This document shows positions 1 through 11,000 of a DNA stretch of 64,000 nt, one piece after another. The notes beneath the pieces are model-generated. The model saw only the letters and a list, made by a program, of their open reading frames with translations. It searched no databases and was not told the origin of the DNA. The translations under genes and the position numbers were made by a program. The number at the start of each line of letters is the position of its first letter. The stretch's first letter is position 1. The stretch is taken from NCBI GenBank assembly GCA_038030265.1, contig CM075943.1, forward strand, positions 31,992,001-32,056,000, read 5' to 3'. This stretch comes from Corythucha ciliata. Lineage: Eukaryota > Arthropoda > Insecta > Hemiptera > Tingidae.

Positions 1-99
1 TAAAACGATTTAACCCTGTAATCATCACTGGGAACAGGGGGATTAAATGACAAAACCATACCCGCCGCCCTCATAAAATTTCATTGAAATAGCTGCGTG

Positions 100-582
100 A
101 TTTTTGCTATTTCTATGGTTAAATTAGACATCCATTTACCTGATTTCCAACTGTGATGAAGTGGACTTCAAGTAATAATATGCACCCTATATAAATTACT
201 CTAGTTGGCTGCTCGCAAGTTGCAGTTGAAGAAAAGTGACTGCTGGCTGTACAAGGTACAAGCTAAAAGTTGTTCTTCCTTCTTGTCTCTATCTCCCCGC
301 CCCCACCCCATCGGTTGAAAAGAAAATACATCGGCCTAGTTCAATTTCTTTGTTATCAAAGGTATTTCCTCTTATTGGCTGGACTGAAGCGTGATTAAAA
401 CTTAAAAATGGGTGGAATTGCGTATGAAATAAAGAAGTGAGAATAAAATTGTATTTAAGGAATGAAAGAAACGACAAGGACTGAAACCGAGAGAGGAAGA
501 TGAACAATAATTTTTTAAACATACGTCAAGCATGTGATAACTAAATGGAGTGAGGAGTATTAATCGGATTATATTTCCAACA
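100..582 (-). mobile_element. probable 3' LTR of the copia element (outer end uncertain)
   Basis: On the minus strand the copia reading frame stops with TAA at 592-590. It is followed at once by a purine-rich AGGGCGAG tract and then TGTTGG from 582, the usual order of stop codon, polypurine tract and LTR start in copia elements. A TATATA-containing stretch near 185-200 could be the LTR promoter. No second LTR copy lies in the window, so the outer boundary cannot be fixed; 100 is an estimate. Confidence 0.45.
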
Positions 583-589
583 CTCGCCC

Positions 590-2210
590 TTAATCCGAAC
601 AATACTCTTGAAGCCCCAGCATCTCCACGCATTTGAGATGTTTCGGACTGCTGAGACTTTTTGTCAGAAGATCCGCTGGCATTTGATCTGTAGGTACATA
701 TCGAAGCTCCACCTTTCTGTCATCGACACATTCCCGGACGAAATGATGACGAATATCAATGTGGTTCGTCCGACCATGATACACATTATTTTCCGACAAT
801 TTTATTGCGCTCTGGTTGTCATTAAATATGACGACCGTTCTTTCGTGCGACGGCTGAAACTCGTTTGACAGCCGTCGAAGATGAATCGCTTCTTTACAAG
901 CTTCGGACAGGCCCATGTACTCAGCTTCCGTTGTCGAGAGAGATACGGTCGGTTGTTCCTTACTTTCCCAAGAAATCAGACCGTTTCCATTCTTGAAGAC
1001 ATAACCAGTAGTTGACCTTCGATCCTTGTGGTCACCACCCCAGTCACCAACGACCCCAGTAACCAGCCAAAAACGAGTCCGTTGTGCCACCTTCGTAGAC
1101 CAAACACAACTTGTCTGTCCCTTTGAGGTATCTGAGTATCCTTTTGGCCATCTGCCAATGAACCAAAGAGAAGGACGAGTTGAATCTGCTCAGGAAACTT
1201 ACAGGCTGAGCGATGTCTGGCCTTGTGTTTACTGCCAGGTACATTAAACTTCCGATCAGATTCCTGTACGGCAGGTGGTCGACATTTCTTGACGTATCCG
1301 CCTCCGCTTCCGCTAAGATTCCAGGTTCTAAAGGAGTCTTGACCGGCCTGCAGTTCGACATGTTGAACTTCTTCAAGATGTATTCGATGTATTGCTCCTG
1401 GTCGAGATACACCTTTTCATTTTTCTTGTCCCGACGAATTATGATCCCGAGACATTTACGAGCTTCACCAAGATTCTTTATCTTGAACGACTGCTCGAGA
1501 ATGGCGAATAAGCTGTCTCTATCGCAAGCATCTGAGTAAAAAACAAAAAAATCATGAACATAAAGAGCAATAATAATTGTTGACCGTTTGCCCTTTTTTA
1601 CGAAGATGCGTGGTTCCGAATGCAGACTGCGATAACCGTGGCTCTTGAGTACTTCAATCACTTTGAAGTTCCAAGCCCTCGATGCTTGTTTGAGCCCATA
1701 TATTGCTTTCTGCAAAAAACAAACTTTGTTTTCCGCTCCGCGTTCCACGAACCCCTCCGGTTGCTTCATATAGACGGTTTCCTGCAAATCACCGTACAAA
1801 AAGGCAGTTTGCACGTCGAAATGATCAATTTTTAATTTTAACTGTGCCGCTAAACTAAATAAAAAACGAATCGACGAGCGCCTAACTACGGGGGAAAAAG
1901 TTTCAAAATAATCGATTCCATAATGCTGCGAAAAACCACGAGCAACAAGTCTCGCCCTGTGTTTGACGTTTCCATTTCTGTCAACCTTGGTCTTAAAGAC
2001 CCACTTACAGTCCACAACCTTGCAGTTCACTGGACGGTCCACCAGTTTCCACACACCGTTTTCCTTCATGGAAGTCAATTCCTCTTCCATCGCCTCTTTG
2101 TAAGTAGACGGATCTGTATTTTCTACTCCTCCGGCGAAATACAAAACAAAACCCGGATAATGATCCGGTGGTCTCCGATTTCGTTCAGGGTAGCGTCTCT
2201 CATAGCATAC
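590..2210 (-). pseudogene. Ty1/copia polyprotein, RT and RNase H part, 5'-truncated and frameshifted
   Basis: This is the reverse transcriptase plus RNase H end of a copia polyprotein, which in a live element copies element RNA to cDNA in virus-like particles. The minus-strand frame opens at 2210 after a TGA at 2213-2211. It shows copia landmarks: RYPERNRRPPDHY leading into RT, DCKWVFKTK, HFDVQTAFLYGDL, KQPEGFVERG, YGLKQASRAWN, and [12 protein letters not shown] in the RNase H. Two lesions are visible. The catalytic RT box reads YVHD where the family has YVDD, removing one metal-binding aspartate. Near 1045-1060 the frame shifts, so the RNase H part (590-1090) is in another frame, beginning around [15 protein letters not shown]. 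Gag, protease and integrase are absent. The element is inactive. Confidence 0.9.
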
Positions 2211-3258
2211 TCATATTTTCCCGAAACTATCTATCGAAAATTTTGTCGGAAATTTTGTCTTGAAACGAAGGTTCTTATTTCTGCTAGACGTTCTTCAGAT
2301 GCGTGCGTTTACAATCCTTCCCTACTATTTTTTTTATACGCTTCCGGATGTCGATGAAATCGGTTCGCCATAGAAAAAGTTAGGAATACCTATTCAATTT
2401 CGCATAGTTGTTCACGCGGCTTCCTCTATACTATGCGATCGAGGAGAACCGCGCATGAGAGCTTGATGTGGGTTTTTCTGTGGTCTTCATATTAAGCCTA
2501 ATTGAATGATTAGTCAACCCTAATGGTTGCAGAGATATTTCAGCAAAACGAACAAAATGGCCCTGCAATCCTTACTTCTCATTTTGCTTCCAACAGGCGG
2601 AGATTCATTCAATCGTTCTTGGTGGAAGAGAAACCGCCATTATATTTCAAGGGACAATTGAATATTTCCAGTGTGGTCCTGTGCCCCGAACGCGCAGAAA
2701 GTTGGGTGCGCAAAAGGCTCTTTTCCCTCCCTTCCCTTCGATGCTTCATCCACAAATCCACAAAACGCCCAACTACACGGGCGATGCCTTAGTTGGGCGA
2801 GTGTCAAGTCATAATTACCGTAATTATACCTATAATAGTATTTGTTATTTTGTTGACAAATAAAAAATAAAAAAAAAAATCCGGGCACCACCCCGGGGCT
2901 CCAATGCATTTCTGTGTGGAACTGGGAATGAGCGTACGACAACTTTACTCTTTGTAGAAGTGTTGGCGTTTCATTAAGCTGGGTTTAGTATGGGGAGTAG
3001 AAAAACCTAGTAGTGATAGGAAGGAAAAGGAACCTCTCGGTCTTCTCTACTTTTCAGTGGTTTTCAGTCGTTGTATTGTTTATTGTTGTCGTGTCGGTAT
3101 TTTTTTATGTTTTTTTTCGAGGTGCGCTTCGTGATTTGTGCGAGGTGGTTCAGTCTTTTAATGTGCGCAGTTTCAAATTTCACATTTACATAAAGGAGAA
3201 CAAGTGTGTTAATTCAGCAATACATGTACGCAGTTTCAAATTAGTTTCGGCATGAATA
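2211..3258. other. no recognised gene
   Basis: AT-rich sequence beyond the copia fragment. The first about 150 bases may be decayed copia sequence in a shifted frame, because a few residues look like the linker before RT. I see no further gene. Confidence 0.4.
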
Positions 3259-3367
3259 GTGTCCAAATCTGCTGGCTCTTGGTCTTTTCTCGAGAGGATT
3301 GAGATCAAGAATCTCGTTCGACTGACTCCTTCTCCAAACTTGACGCTGACAGCTAGTAAAGGAAAAG
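3259..3367 (+). CDS. weak candidate exon with a good splice donor
   Basis: An open frame reads SKSAGSWSFLERIEIKNLV and continues to a lysine/glycine-rich end. It is followed at 3368 by GTAAGC, a close match to the splice-donor consensus. The sequence upstream lacks a clear pyrimidine tract, so the acceptor or start is not convincing. I recognise no family. The opposite strand is open over the same stretch, which weakens the call. Confidence 0.22.
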
Positions 3368-3750
3368 GTAAGCCATCCGGAACTCGAAATGTAGACACCT
3401 ATTCAATACCTGAGTGGCTCGACACGTCCAAGTGGTGTCGGGTGTCACCGTGTCGGGTTTGAGTTTTTCTCAAATGGCCATTTGAGAAAAATGGAATGGA
3501 ACGCTTGTGTATGTACGTTGTCCAACAACAAATTTATCCGAAGCCCGAACTTTTCCCTCAAGACATTCTGGCTTTTACCTACTCAACGAATCGAGAACTA
3601 CCTATTCAGCCTATGATTGAAAAGTAAAGTATAAACAAAATCCGCTATCTCGCCGACATTTTTAATAAATGATATTTATGAATATGACGTGCCCCACCCC
3701 ATCAAGAGGCCACGAACCGCCACTGGTTGTGACCCCTCACAACCATCCGC

Positions 3751-4659
3751 ATTCGGGGCGGGCAGGTGGACCGGATCGTGCTCAGGCGGATTTAAGTGAA
3801 GGAGTCCCGGGGAGATTGAAGGTTTCGCGGTCATAGGTTTCCCATACAAATTGTGAATAGTAACGTGGTTGATTGCTCCAGATAGTGGTTTTTTATTTTT
3901 CAATTAGTTTTCATTTGCTCGAATTGTGTTGCAAAAGGATGACAATCAAGTCTTAATGTGACCTGCATCTAAAACGAATGTTGACGGAATCCGGTAGGAT
4001 TGATGTTTTTGGTTGCCACTTGGGAGCGAAGGATGGCGTCAGCCTTCACAACTTCCCTCGCTGGAAAAATTAGTGTTTATTGCGAATTTTATAGTTATTG
4101 GCTACTAAATCATGAATTGCGACTTACATTAATTCCAAATAATTCATTTTTGAACTTCCTTCAATATGCTTGTCGGACCGCCGCGCCGTTACGTGAATTG
4201 TAGTTGAGCACAGTTTCTAGAGAAAGTATAGTGTAAGGCCCCGTTCACAAGCTCTATGTTTGTGTTGTGTGGTGTCTATGCAACCTATAAGAAAGTTTCA
4301 TTTTTCAAGGGAGTAAATTTGTTTGGCTGCATATTTTTCCGGCGAGGAAATTTGTGAAGGCTGACGCGATCCTTCGTTCCTAAGTGGCAACCAAAAACAC
4401 ATCAATCCTACCTGATTCCGTCAACCGAAACGTTCGTTTCAGATACAGGTCACATTAAGACTTGGTTGTAATCCTTTTGCAACACAATTCGAGCAAATGA
4501 AAACTAATTAAAAAATAAAAAACCACTATCTGGAGCAATCAACCACGTATCATTCACAATTTGTATGGGGAACCTGTGACACCGAAACCTTCAATCTCCC
4601 CGGGACTCCTTCACGTAAATCCGCTTGAGCGCGCTCCGGTCCACCTGCCCGCCCCGAAT
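3751..4659. mobile_element. foldback element with about 320-bp inverted arms
   Basis: Bases 3751-4070 recur in reverse complement at 4333-4659 with only scattered differences, around a loop of about 260 bp. Arm ends are sharp: ATTCGGGGC outside and GGAAAAAT inside. No long reading frame is conserved in the arms. This is the architecture of a foldback or long-TIR non-autonomous DNA transposon. The right end abuts a different dispersed repeat at 4661. Confidence 0.8.
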
Positions 4660-4660
4660 T

Positions 4661-4875
4661 GCTCATCACTGCTGATAAAAAATAGCCATCAAATAAGCTC
4701 CCGACGAGAGGGACGAGGGAACGAGAGGGATGGAGTTTCAAAGTAAAAACCGGAAGAGAGTTGCGTTGCCATAACTACACGAGGAGAGGCACAGGGTGAT
4801 ATTAATCAGGGGACGACCTACCCCCTCCACGTCCCTCCAGTCCACTGTGAGCAATCCAGGTTTATATATCGTTGT
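4661..4875 (+). repeat. dispersed repeat, inverted second copy at 59768-59961
   Basis: The stretch starting GCTCATCACTGCTGATAA and ending near CCAGGTTTATATATCGTTG reappears in reverse complement at 59768-59961, with indels. It has no coding potential that I can support. It lies directly between the foldback at 3751-4659 and the THAP-like fragment. Confidence 0.7.
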
Positions 4876-4884
4876 TCTCCCCAC

Positions 4885-5003
4885 ATTATGTCAAATGATA
4901 GCAAGTTTTGTGTTTTGTTGAAGTGCTTTTTCGTGGTCAACGTCCGTAACATTCCGGGAAAAAAGCAGTCAGTTGGCCTAAAGTGACGAGAACAGACGAA
5001 CAT
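4885..5003 (-). pseudogene. THAP zinc-finger fragment
   Basis: A minus-strand frame starting at an ATG reads MFVCSRHFRPTDCFFPGM. This matches the second half of THAP domains, where a C-x2-H pair is followed by F and an acidic residue (compare VCSEHFSNDDYE in the transposase at 31251). The first C-x2-C pair and the AVPTF-type box are not found upstream, so it is a fragment, probably a transposase relic. It abuts the repeat at 4661-4875, of which it may be a part. Confidence 0.35.
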
Positions 5004-6130
5004 GGTTTCTGATGTATTTATACTCAGACGTCAAGCAAGCTCCCAAGCCTTTCGGCGGTCGACTTTCTCCCAACAATTGACTAATTGATAACTGACACCG
5101 TTGAACCCTCAATTTTTAGGAAACAATGAAATGACAATGTTGTGTCTCGGTTACGACGGGAAGAGCAACCGAAGACACAGCAGTTTTCTCTGGATTCACC
5201 CTTTAGAGACATCCCACGAGCGCCTTATCATTTCTTTATTGGTACTCGCCAGCTCACCGTTTCGTTTTAGTGCTCAGAGAACGGCACTGCAAACTCATCA
5301 AAATGGTCGAAAACGTTTTTGAATCGATGTTTTCGAGTTTTCTTGCCCCAACAAATAGCCGAACGTGAAAGTTCCTGTACGGGTGTACTGCGCACCCGCA
5401 TAACCGTCTTGTTTTCTTGATTCGGTGATGCCAAAGGTACAATATCGAGGCCTCCTCGTCACCGTCGGATTATTTAGCCGTAGTTCACAGTAAAAAAATG
5501 TCACTCACCAACATTTTTGATACATGAACTTCCTCATCGTAGAAAACCTTTGTTGTAATTTGTTGTCAAACGACAACAACAAATCACATGGTGTACCGGA
5601 CTCAATGTTTCTCTGAAACGCCGCCAGATATCGTATCGCTTAGCTACAATCCCCAATAATATTAATTATTCAAGGAATGGAGCAGAAACGTATGTGGTAG
5701 GGATGATTAGTTGCAGAAGTGGATACATATATGTATAACAATCTTCCCGGAGGCATGAGAAGAACTCCAATAATGAAAACGATCAGGTTTCTTTCGTATT
5801 TGAGTGGATCTTCCTAGTCCTTGAGTTTGTAACCATGCTGTTCCTCTCGGTTCTTTCTCCTCTCTTTAGATTGTCTCCCCTTGGCTCCTTTGCAGTTCTA
5901 AATCAACCTGCTCTCTATTGCTTCTTTCGTTTCCCGAAAACAATAAGTCCTGATGTCTTGCACCGAAAAGTGTGTTTGGTGTTGCGGGTCTAAATTTGGA
6001 GGTGACGTCGCCTCGTCTGTAAATATGTGGACTCGTCGCAGCAGTCGTGAAATGACCGAATGGCAGTTGAACTTCGGTATCTAACCGGAGAAATGTGTTT
6101 TTCAATCTTCTTTTCGGTGGTATAAGCTGA
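5004..6130. other. no recognised gene
   Basis: Several short frames overlap here on both strands but none shows a domain, codon signal or splice context that I trust. Parts near 5870-6130 may be further decayed gypsy sequence continuing from the integrase relic. Confidence 0.35.
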
Positions 6131-6139
6131 TCCAGTATC

Positions 6140-6305
6140 TTGTACCCGTTTCAAGTGATCAACATGCCGGCGATGTTTTTTTTTCCGTCTATTTCGACAT
6201 CGCAGATGCAGTCTCCTATATCTTCCGAACAATTTTACCAAATTTCAATTTTGTTGATGAGTTGGAAAAATCTCGAGCGGTAACTTTATCTCCGACGTTG
6301 CACAC
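6140..6305 (-). pseudogene. Ty3/gypsy integrase C-terminal relic
   Basis: Reading the minus strand, a frame gives VGDKVTARDFSN and then LKFGKIVRKI. After a frame change it gives VEIDGKK, and in another frame RRHVDHLKRV. This order (GDKV-x-RD, a KFGKI block, then a hydrophobic E-D-G block and HVDHLK) is that of the GPY/F module at the end of gypsy integrases, which helps target-DNA contact. At least two frameshifts break it within 160 bp. It is probably part of the same dead element as the RT relic at 6651-7262. Confidence 0.5.
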
Positions 6306-6529
6306 ACGCCCAGGGACACGGTTGAGTCTTGGTACCGGGTTTCTCGGTTATCCTTGAAGAGGTAAAGGTGAACCCTAATGTCATTCTTCAGCAACATTTG
6401 TGCTGCACTTTTACAAGTAGCCATTTGAGGTACTTTCCTTAAATGTATCAATATTCTGCATAATTTAGTGTGTATATCAGCTGGTTCACTAACCATTGCT
6501 TCTAATTTCTAGTAGTTCTAGTTGTGGTC

Positions 6530-6640
6530 AAGGGCCAGTACCTCCCCAGGTTTCCGCTGCACCAAAAGATCCAAGAAGGGGATGTGATACTCAGTCTCTC
6601 TCACTCTCTCTCTCTCTATGGTGAACACTAAACTTCCTGC
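6530..6640 (-). pseudogene. possible Penelope-like RT fragment
   Basis: A minus-strand frame reads SLVFTIERE, then YHIPFLDLLVQRKPGE. The pattern (x-FT-x-E-x-E, then PFLD-x-LV-x-R) resembles the RT of Penelope-like elements. The fragment is only about 35 codons long and includes a TC/GA simple repeat at 6595-6618, so the match could be partly fortuitous. It is flanked by gypsy relics on both sides. Confidence 0.35.
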
Positions 6641-6650
6641 AGCGTAGTCG

Positions 6651-7262
6651 TTAAACCTGCATAGATAGGATGACGTCCAGTTTGTGGCGAAGTATGTTGA
6701 TCACTCGATTTTCGTTATACAAGAGTCCGCCATTACGAGTCTTATGAGGGTTATGTGGAGTCAAAACTCGGTCGCTAATAATATCTTTTTTGATCGACTT
6801 GAAAACCTCTTCACATTCAATCGACCAGAGAAATTTTTGACCTTTTTCCAACAGTGTAACTAGGTGGAAAGTCGGGAATAAAACGACCGTGGTAATTTAT
6901 TAATCCCAGGAATTGCTGCAATTCTGTCGTTTTTCTTGGTCGTTCTGCTTTTAAAGTAACATCAACTTTATCTTTTGATATATCAATATCATTTCTGTCG
7001 ATTACATGACTGACGTATTTAACAGACAATTCAAAGAATTTTCTTTTCGCTTTATTTACGTATAAATTGTTTGTTGACAAGCGAGAACTGCGCGTGTCCA
7101 TCTGTCTGCTTCTTTGATGGCACCTTGGTACGACCTTGAATGACGATGTCGTCGAAAAATACTGCCACTCCTTCAAGCCCTGTCAACACATCATCCATCA
7201 AGTGTTGCCACATTACTGGGTGCTATCTTTACGCCAAACATTAAGCGGTTTACTTTATATGT
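6651..7262 (-). pseudogene. Ty3/gypsy reverse transcriptase relic
   Basis: Broken pieces of one gypsy RT lie in order on the minus strand. MFGVKIAPSNVA (7240s) matches the FG-x-x-x-AP box. VAVFFDDIVIQG (about 7150) carries the catalytic F-x-DD. VKYVSHVIDRNDI and LQQFLGLINYHGRFIPDF (6880-7020) match the thumb, and FLWSIECEEVFKSIKKDI (about 6800) the start of RNase H. Each piece is in a different frame from its neighbour, so the copy is long dead. Confidence 0.75.
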
Positions 7263-8108
7263 AGGTACCTACTGTCAATGACAGTTGTGGGACTCTCTCC
7301 GTGCAACAATTGGTTGGAGTCCCCAGAAGCTACTTAAGTGAAAAAAAAAAAAGAAAAAAACCAAGGGGGGAGGGGATGTGTTATCCCTTTGGTAACCTGA
7401 CCAAAAAGTATATAATCTCTTAGCTAGGCTACCGCACTTTCCGCGGGAGCAACCGTTCTCCATTGTGTGTCATTGCCTATCCTTTCAGAAGAATTACGAA
7501 CGTAAAAATACAGTAGTATTTTTAGTAGAAAAATACAGTAGTATTTTTTAGTAGTAGTAGTATTTTTGTTCTCATAAACAAAAATCCCATTGCACCAATG
7601 CACTTCCTTCAAGGCGTACCTATTTCAATTAAGCTGACAATTTACGGGGTGCCGAGGAGGAAAAATGTACGGTAATTCTCGGACAACGCGGTAATTAAAT
7701 TTAGAACGAAAACCTTGGTCGGCAATAAAATGTATAAATTATGTTTTTGCATTGTCCAACTAATAAGGGTCACCTTTTAGTGCCAAGTGACAAAAAGACT
7801 CCATTTTGGCACAAAACCCCGTCGTCGGCGAGCATGGGGGTACAGTGTTGGACTGTACCACATTATCTCATGTCTCATCTCTAGTGGATGGGCACGGACA
7901 ACGAGTATCCAGTAGAGGGGGTTTGCTTTTGTTATTACGTTTCTTGATCTTTAAAAGAGGATGATATTGGCATAGTAAAAACTAGGATTTTCAGGAATGA
8001 ACAATTTAGAATTGGAGCTACTCAATAAATAAATTACGGCTGTGAAAGAAATTCCCCTTTTTATTAAAGATAGCTTGAATATTTCGGCTTGAAAGTACAA
8101 TCACATGA
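7263..8108. other. no recognised gene
   Basis: AT-rich sequence with A and T runs and a short TAGTAGTAGTAG repeat near 7543-7565. I see no coding or mobile-element signal. Confidence 0.4.
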
Positions 8109-8285
8109 GTGGGCATAGCAATCGTCAATAAGCCGATCGAGGATTGGTGCAACAGATGGAAATCGCTGATGGACCGGAAGATTGTTTCTGCTCGAGTTTC
8201 GTTAGCGAACAGGAAAGAGAAGAAGTCCATGGCAGTGTTCGAATCGATTTTCTCAAATTACACCGCAGAGACACGTTCACTATAA
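8109..8285 (+). CDS. weak candidate terminal exon
   Basis: An open frame of 58 codons runs from just after TGA at 8106 to TAA at 8283-8285 and includes KPIEDWCNRWKSLMDRK and KKSMAVFESIFSNY. It is richer in GC than its surroundings and rich in W, D, K and R, unlike random AT-rich translations. Many AATAAA motifs follow directly at 8286-8325, which could serve polyadenylation. The possible acceptor AG at 8108-8109 lacks a good pyrimidine tract. No family is recognised. The minus strand is also open here. Confidence 0.25.
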   Translation: MGIAIVNKPIEDWCNRWKSLMDRKIVSARVSLANRKEKKSMAVFESIFSNYTAETRSL

Positions 8286-9414
8286 AAATAAAAATAAATA
8301 AATAAAAAATAAATAAATAAATAAAACAAAAAAAAAAACGAGGCTTTAACATCGCAGCAGAAACAATTAAACGTGGAAAAAATTGTTTACAGCAACAATC
8401 TTCAAGACTGTTAACAATGAACATTATGTTATGAAGAGAGAAAAAGATAACCGCGTGAAGTTTTGCTTTTACACAAACATTCATTTCACGGGTACTCTCT
8501 ATCAGCAGCCCTCCTCCTCCACAAAGTAAATTTAACACAACAAAAAACCGAGGGTGCAAATAGCGAGAGCTATGCTTTTCCTGAATGAAACCTTTACATT
8601 TGGCGGGATTGCTAAGACGTGGGGTTTAGACAAAGACAGAGAGAAAAGAGGACTTGAAGACGAGAGTGTAGAGTGGTTAAGGAAAGGGGGTAAGAGGGGG
8701 TATTACGCAAAGCAGTTCTCATGCTCATGGGGGTCAGGGACATCGTACTTCCACCAGTCTAGACTTCACCCTGGTCCGCTTTTTGGTCTAGACTTCTTGC
8801 AAACCAGCCCCAGCTTTATTTTAAACAATAATGTAAACCGTTAATAGGGGGGGGGGGTAAGGTATGAGGGTCACTTTTTTTTTCGTAGAGTGAACTCAAA
8901 TTACTGGGCTTCACTACGTTCCTTTTTCGAGGAAAAATTACGACTTTTTGCTCAGCCACTCACTGTAGAAAACACCTGTAAACAGCAGCAAGCTGTGCGA
9001 GGAGGGGGCTGATTTTGAATGAATGCGTAGGCTCAATAAGGTTGTTCCCCTCGCAGAAACTAAAAACGCTTTAAAACGGTTAAAAATTGAAACACAACGG
9101 CATTTTTTTGGCCAATAAAAAGCGAGTATTATACATGTTGATAGAATAATTTCACAGGCTGAAATACGCATAATCCCCCGACGTTTTTCACACGGTATAA
9201 CAGGGCACGACAACTATATTGTATGCGTATATTTATTGCAAAACTTTAATTGATAAGAGTTCCCCCTTCAAATCGACTACATTGGTCAGCTTACTCCCTG
9301 CAAAAAATGATTAGCCGCGAAATAGAAATAGGAGGATAGTTGTTGGATAACTAGTAGGTATAGGATTGTCTTAGCATCCCAATGATCCAGAAGAATTAAT
9401 TTAAAAATAGTTTG
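8286..9414. other. no recognised gene; A-rich simple repeat and an 11-G run
   Basis: Contains an AATA/AAAT simple repeat (8286-8335) and a run of 11 G at 8847-8857. Short frames on both strands have no support. Confidence 0.4.
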
Positions 9415-10085
9415 CTATCAGTTCCAATGTAAAAATGGCTTGACAGTCATTCGCTGCCTAAAAATAGCCAAACTAGCTAATCCACACCATAAAAACAGCT
9501 AAACTGAATATACGTGGCCGAAAATGGCAAAACTGACGATTCGTGCTTTGAAAATGCCTAAGCTGATTATAAGCGTGCTACAAATAGTTAAACTGGTAAT
9601 TTGTTATCTAAATATCGCCAAATTGGCCCTAAGCGCCCTATAAATGGCTACACTGACTTTTCACGCCCCTTAATTACCTAAACAGATGATTCCTATCATG
9701 CAAATTCCAAAATCGACCATTCGCGTACCAAGAATGGCTAAACTTATCATTCTTGCCCTACAGAGGCTACGAGAATGACGTTCGCGCCTACAGAAATTCA
9801 AAATATAAACTGACTACTCTTGCGTTACAAAATTGTTTGACCGGCTATATTGGTGTCCTAAAAATGGCAAAAGGTACTATTGCGAGCTTCAAAAATGGCC
9901 CAACTGAGCCTTCGCGCCTTGAAAGTGACTAAACTGCGGACGATTCTTGCCCTAAAAATAGTTAAACCGCGCCTTGCAGATTACGTCAACTTACGATTCA
10001 TGTCATTAAAATACCTAATCTGCGGTAATCTGACATGCCGAGCCGAAAAAATGGCCAGGCGTGCAGCGTTGCCAACTGACATTTG
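9415..10085 (+). repeat. degenerate short-period array, family A (forward)
   Basis: About sixteen units recur every 38-45 bp. Each unit approximates AAAATGGCTAAACTGAC followed by ATTCGCGCCCT. Units are diverged, with conserved A-run, GG/GCC-AAACTG and TTCGCGCC blocks but variable spacers. The same unit occurs in reverse complement at 14720-15250 and 60840-61120. Confidence 0.75.
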
Positions 10086-10239
10086 ACTTTTTCCTTCAAG
10101 TCAAGCTTAAAATTCCGACAGAAGTCCGTTAAAATGTACTCCAACCTGTTGAAAAGATCTGCCAATTGAGTAACAATCAGTAGCGTGCCATGATAGGGGG
10201 AAATGGGGCGGACAGACCCGGGCTCCTTCTCTGAGGAGG

Positions 10240-10401
10240 CACCTGAAGAGCTAAAATATGGGAAAAATAGAGATTTTTAGGTTCTATGTTCATGAATTTT
10301 GGAACGAGAATTCGAGAAAGGCTACAGGACTGTTCACGGGGCAAGTCCCACGGCTAAAATTGAGAGAAAACGGTAGTTTTTGGCTAAAATTAAGAATAAT
10401 T
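10240..10401 (+). repeat. degenerate array, family C (first segment)
   Basis: Loose repeats of the type AAAATTGAGAAAAACG followed by GCTAATTCG(CG)GCTA. Continues at 10720-11000 after a foldback insertion, and recurs at 15420-15670 (same strand) and 59140-59500 (opposite strand). Confidence 0.5.
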
Positions 10402-10643
10402 CATGCAAAAAATAGTTGCCGTAGATGCCTACGTTGTCAGTCCTCCCTCGTTGGGATGCGTCATCGATGGACGCGTTTCGCGGTTGTTCACCGTCTTCAG
10501 AGCCTAGTTTATTTTCTGTTTCAGTTGTGAAATTAGACACCGAAGATGGCGAACGACCAAGACCGGTCCGTCGACGCTGACGCAACCCAACGCGAGTGAA
10601 GACTGACAAAGTAGTTTCCTACGGCATACGATTTTTTTGCATG
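10402..10643. mobile_element. CATGCA-ended foldback MITE, copy 1
   Basis: The ends CATGCAAAAAA and its inverse bound two arms sharing GCCGTAG, ACTTTGTCAGTC or ACGTTGTCAGTC, and TCGTTGGG-TGCGTC blocks. Close relatives lie at 43560-43748 and 54057-54286. The arms diverge by indels. No reading frame. It splits array family C. Confidence 0.65.
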
Positions 10644-10719
10644 CTACCAACTAGCCCTAGTAGTTTCAGCGCTTTTACCAACAATATCAATTCGCCAGTT
10701 CACAAGTTAGCTTGACAAA

Positions 10720-11000
10720 AACGCTAATAAGCGGCTTGCGGCAAAATTCGATAAAATGAAAAATCACAGATTCGGGAGGAAACTTTGGGGCTGCAGATAG
10801 GAAAAAGCTCAAAGGCTAGACATGAGAAAACAAATTAAAATGCGTTAATTCGTGGATGAAATAGGGAAAAACGCTAATTCGCAAAGTTTTTCCTATTTCA
10901 GCCCTGAATTAACGCATTTTCTCACTTCTAGCCTTTGAATTTGCGATTTTTCTTACTTACAGCGCCGAAGTTGCCTCCATAAACCGCAAATTTGCATGGT
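10720..11000. repeat. array family C, second segment, with a 60-bp-arm palindrome
   Basis: Units of family C (AAAAACGCTAATTCGC type) continue here. Bases 10807-10872 and 10887-10943 are reverse complements of each other around a short loop, so array units sit head to head. Confidence 0.6.

Noticed and set aside
8125..8559. 144-codon minus-strand frame
   Set aside because: Most of it translates AATA/AAAT simple repeat into F/I/L runs. No domain, and the shorter plus-strand frame under it looks more protein-like.
9415..10085. CRISPR-like array
   Set aside because: Regular spacing of about 40 bp, but units are diverged, spacers are not distinct from repeats, there are no cas genes, and the DNA is eukaryotic.
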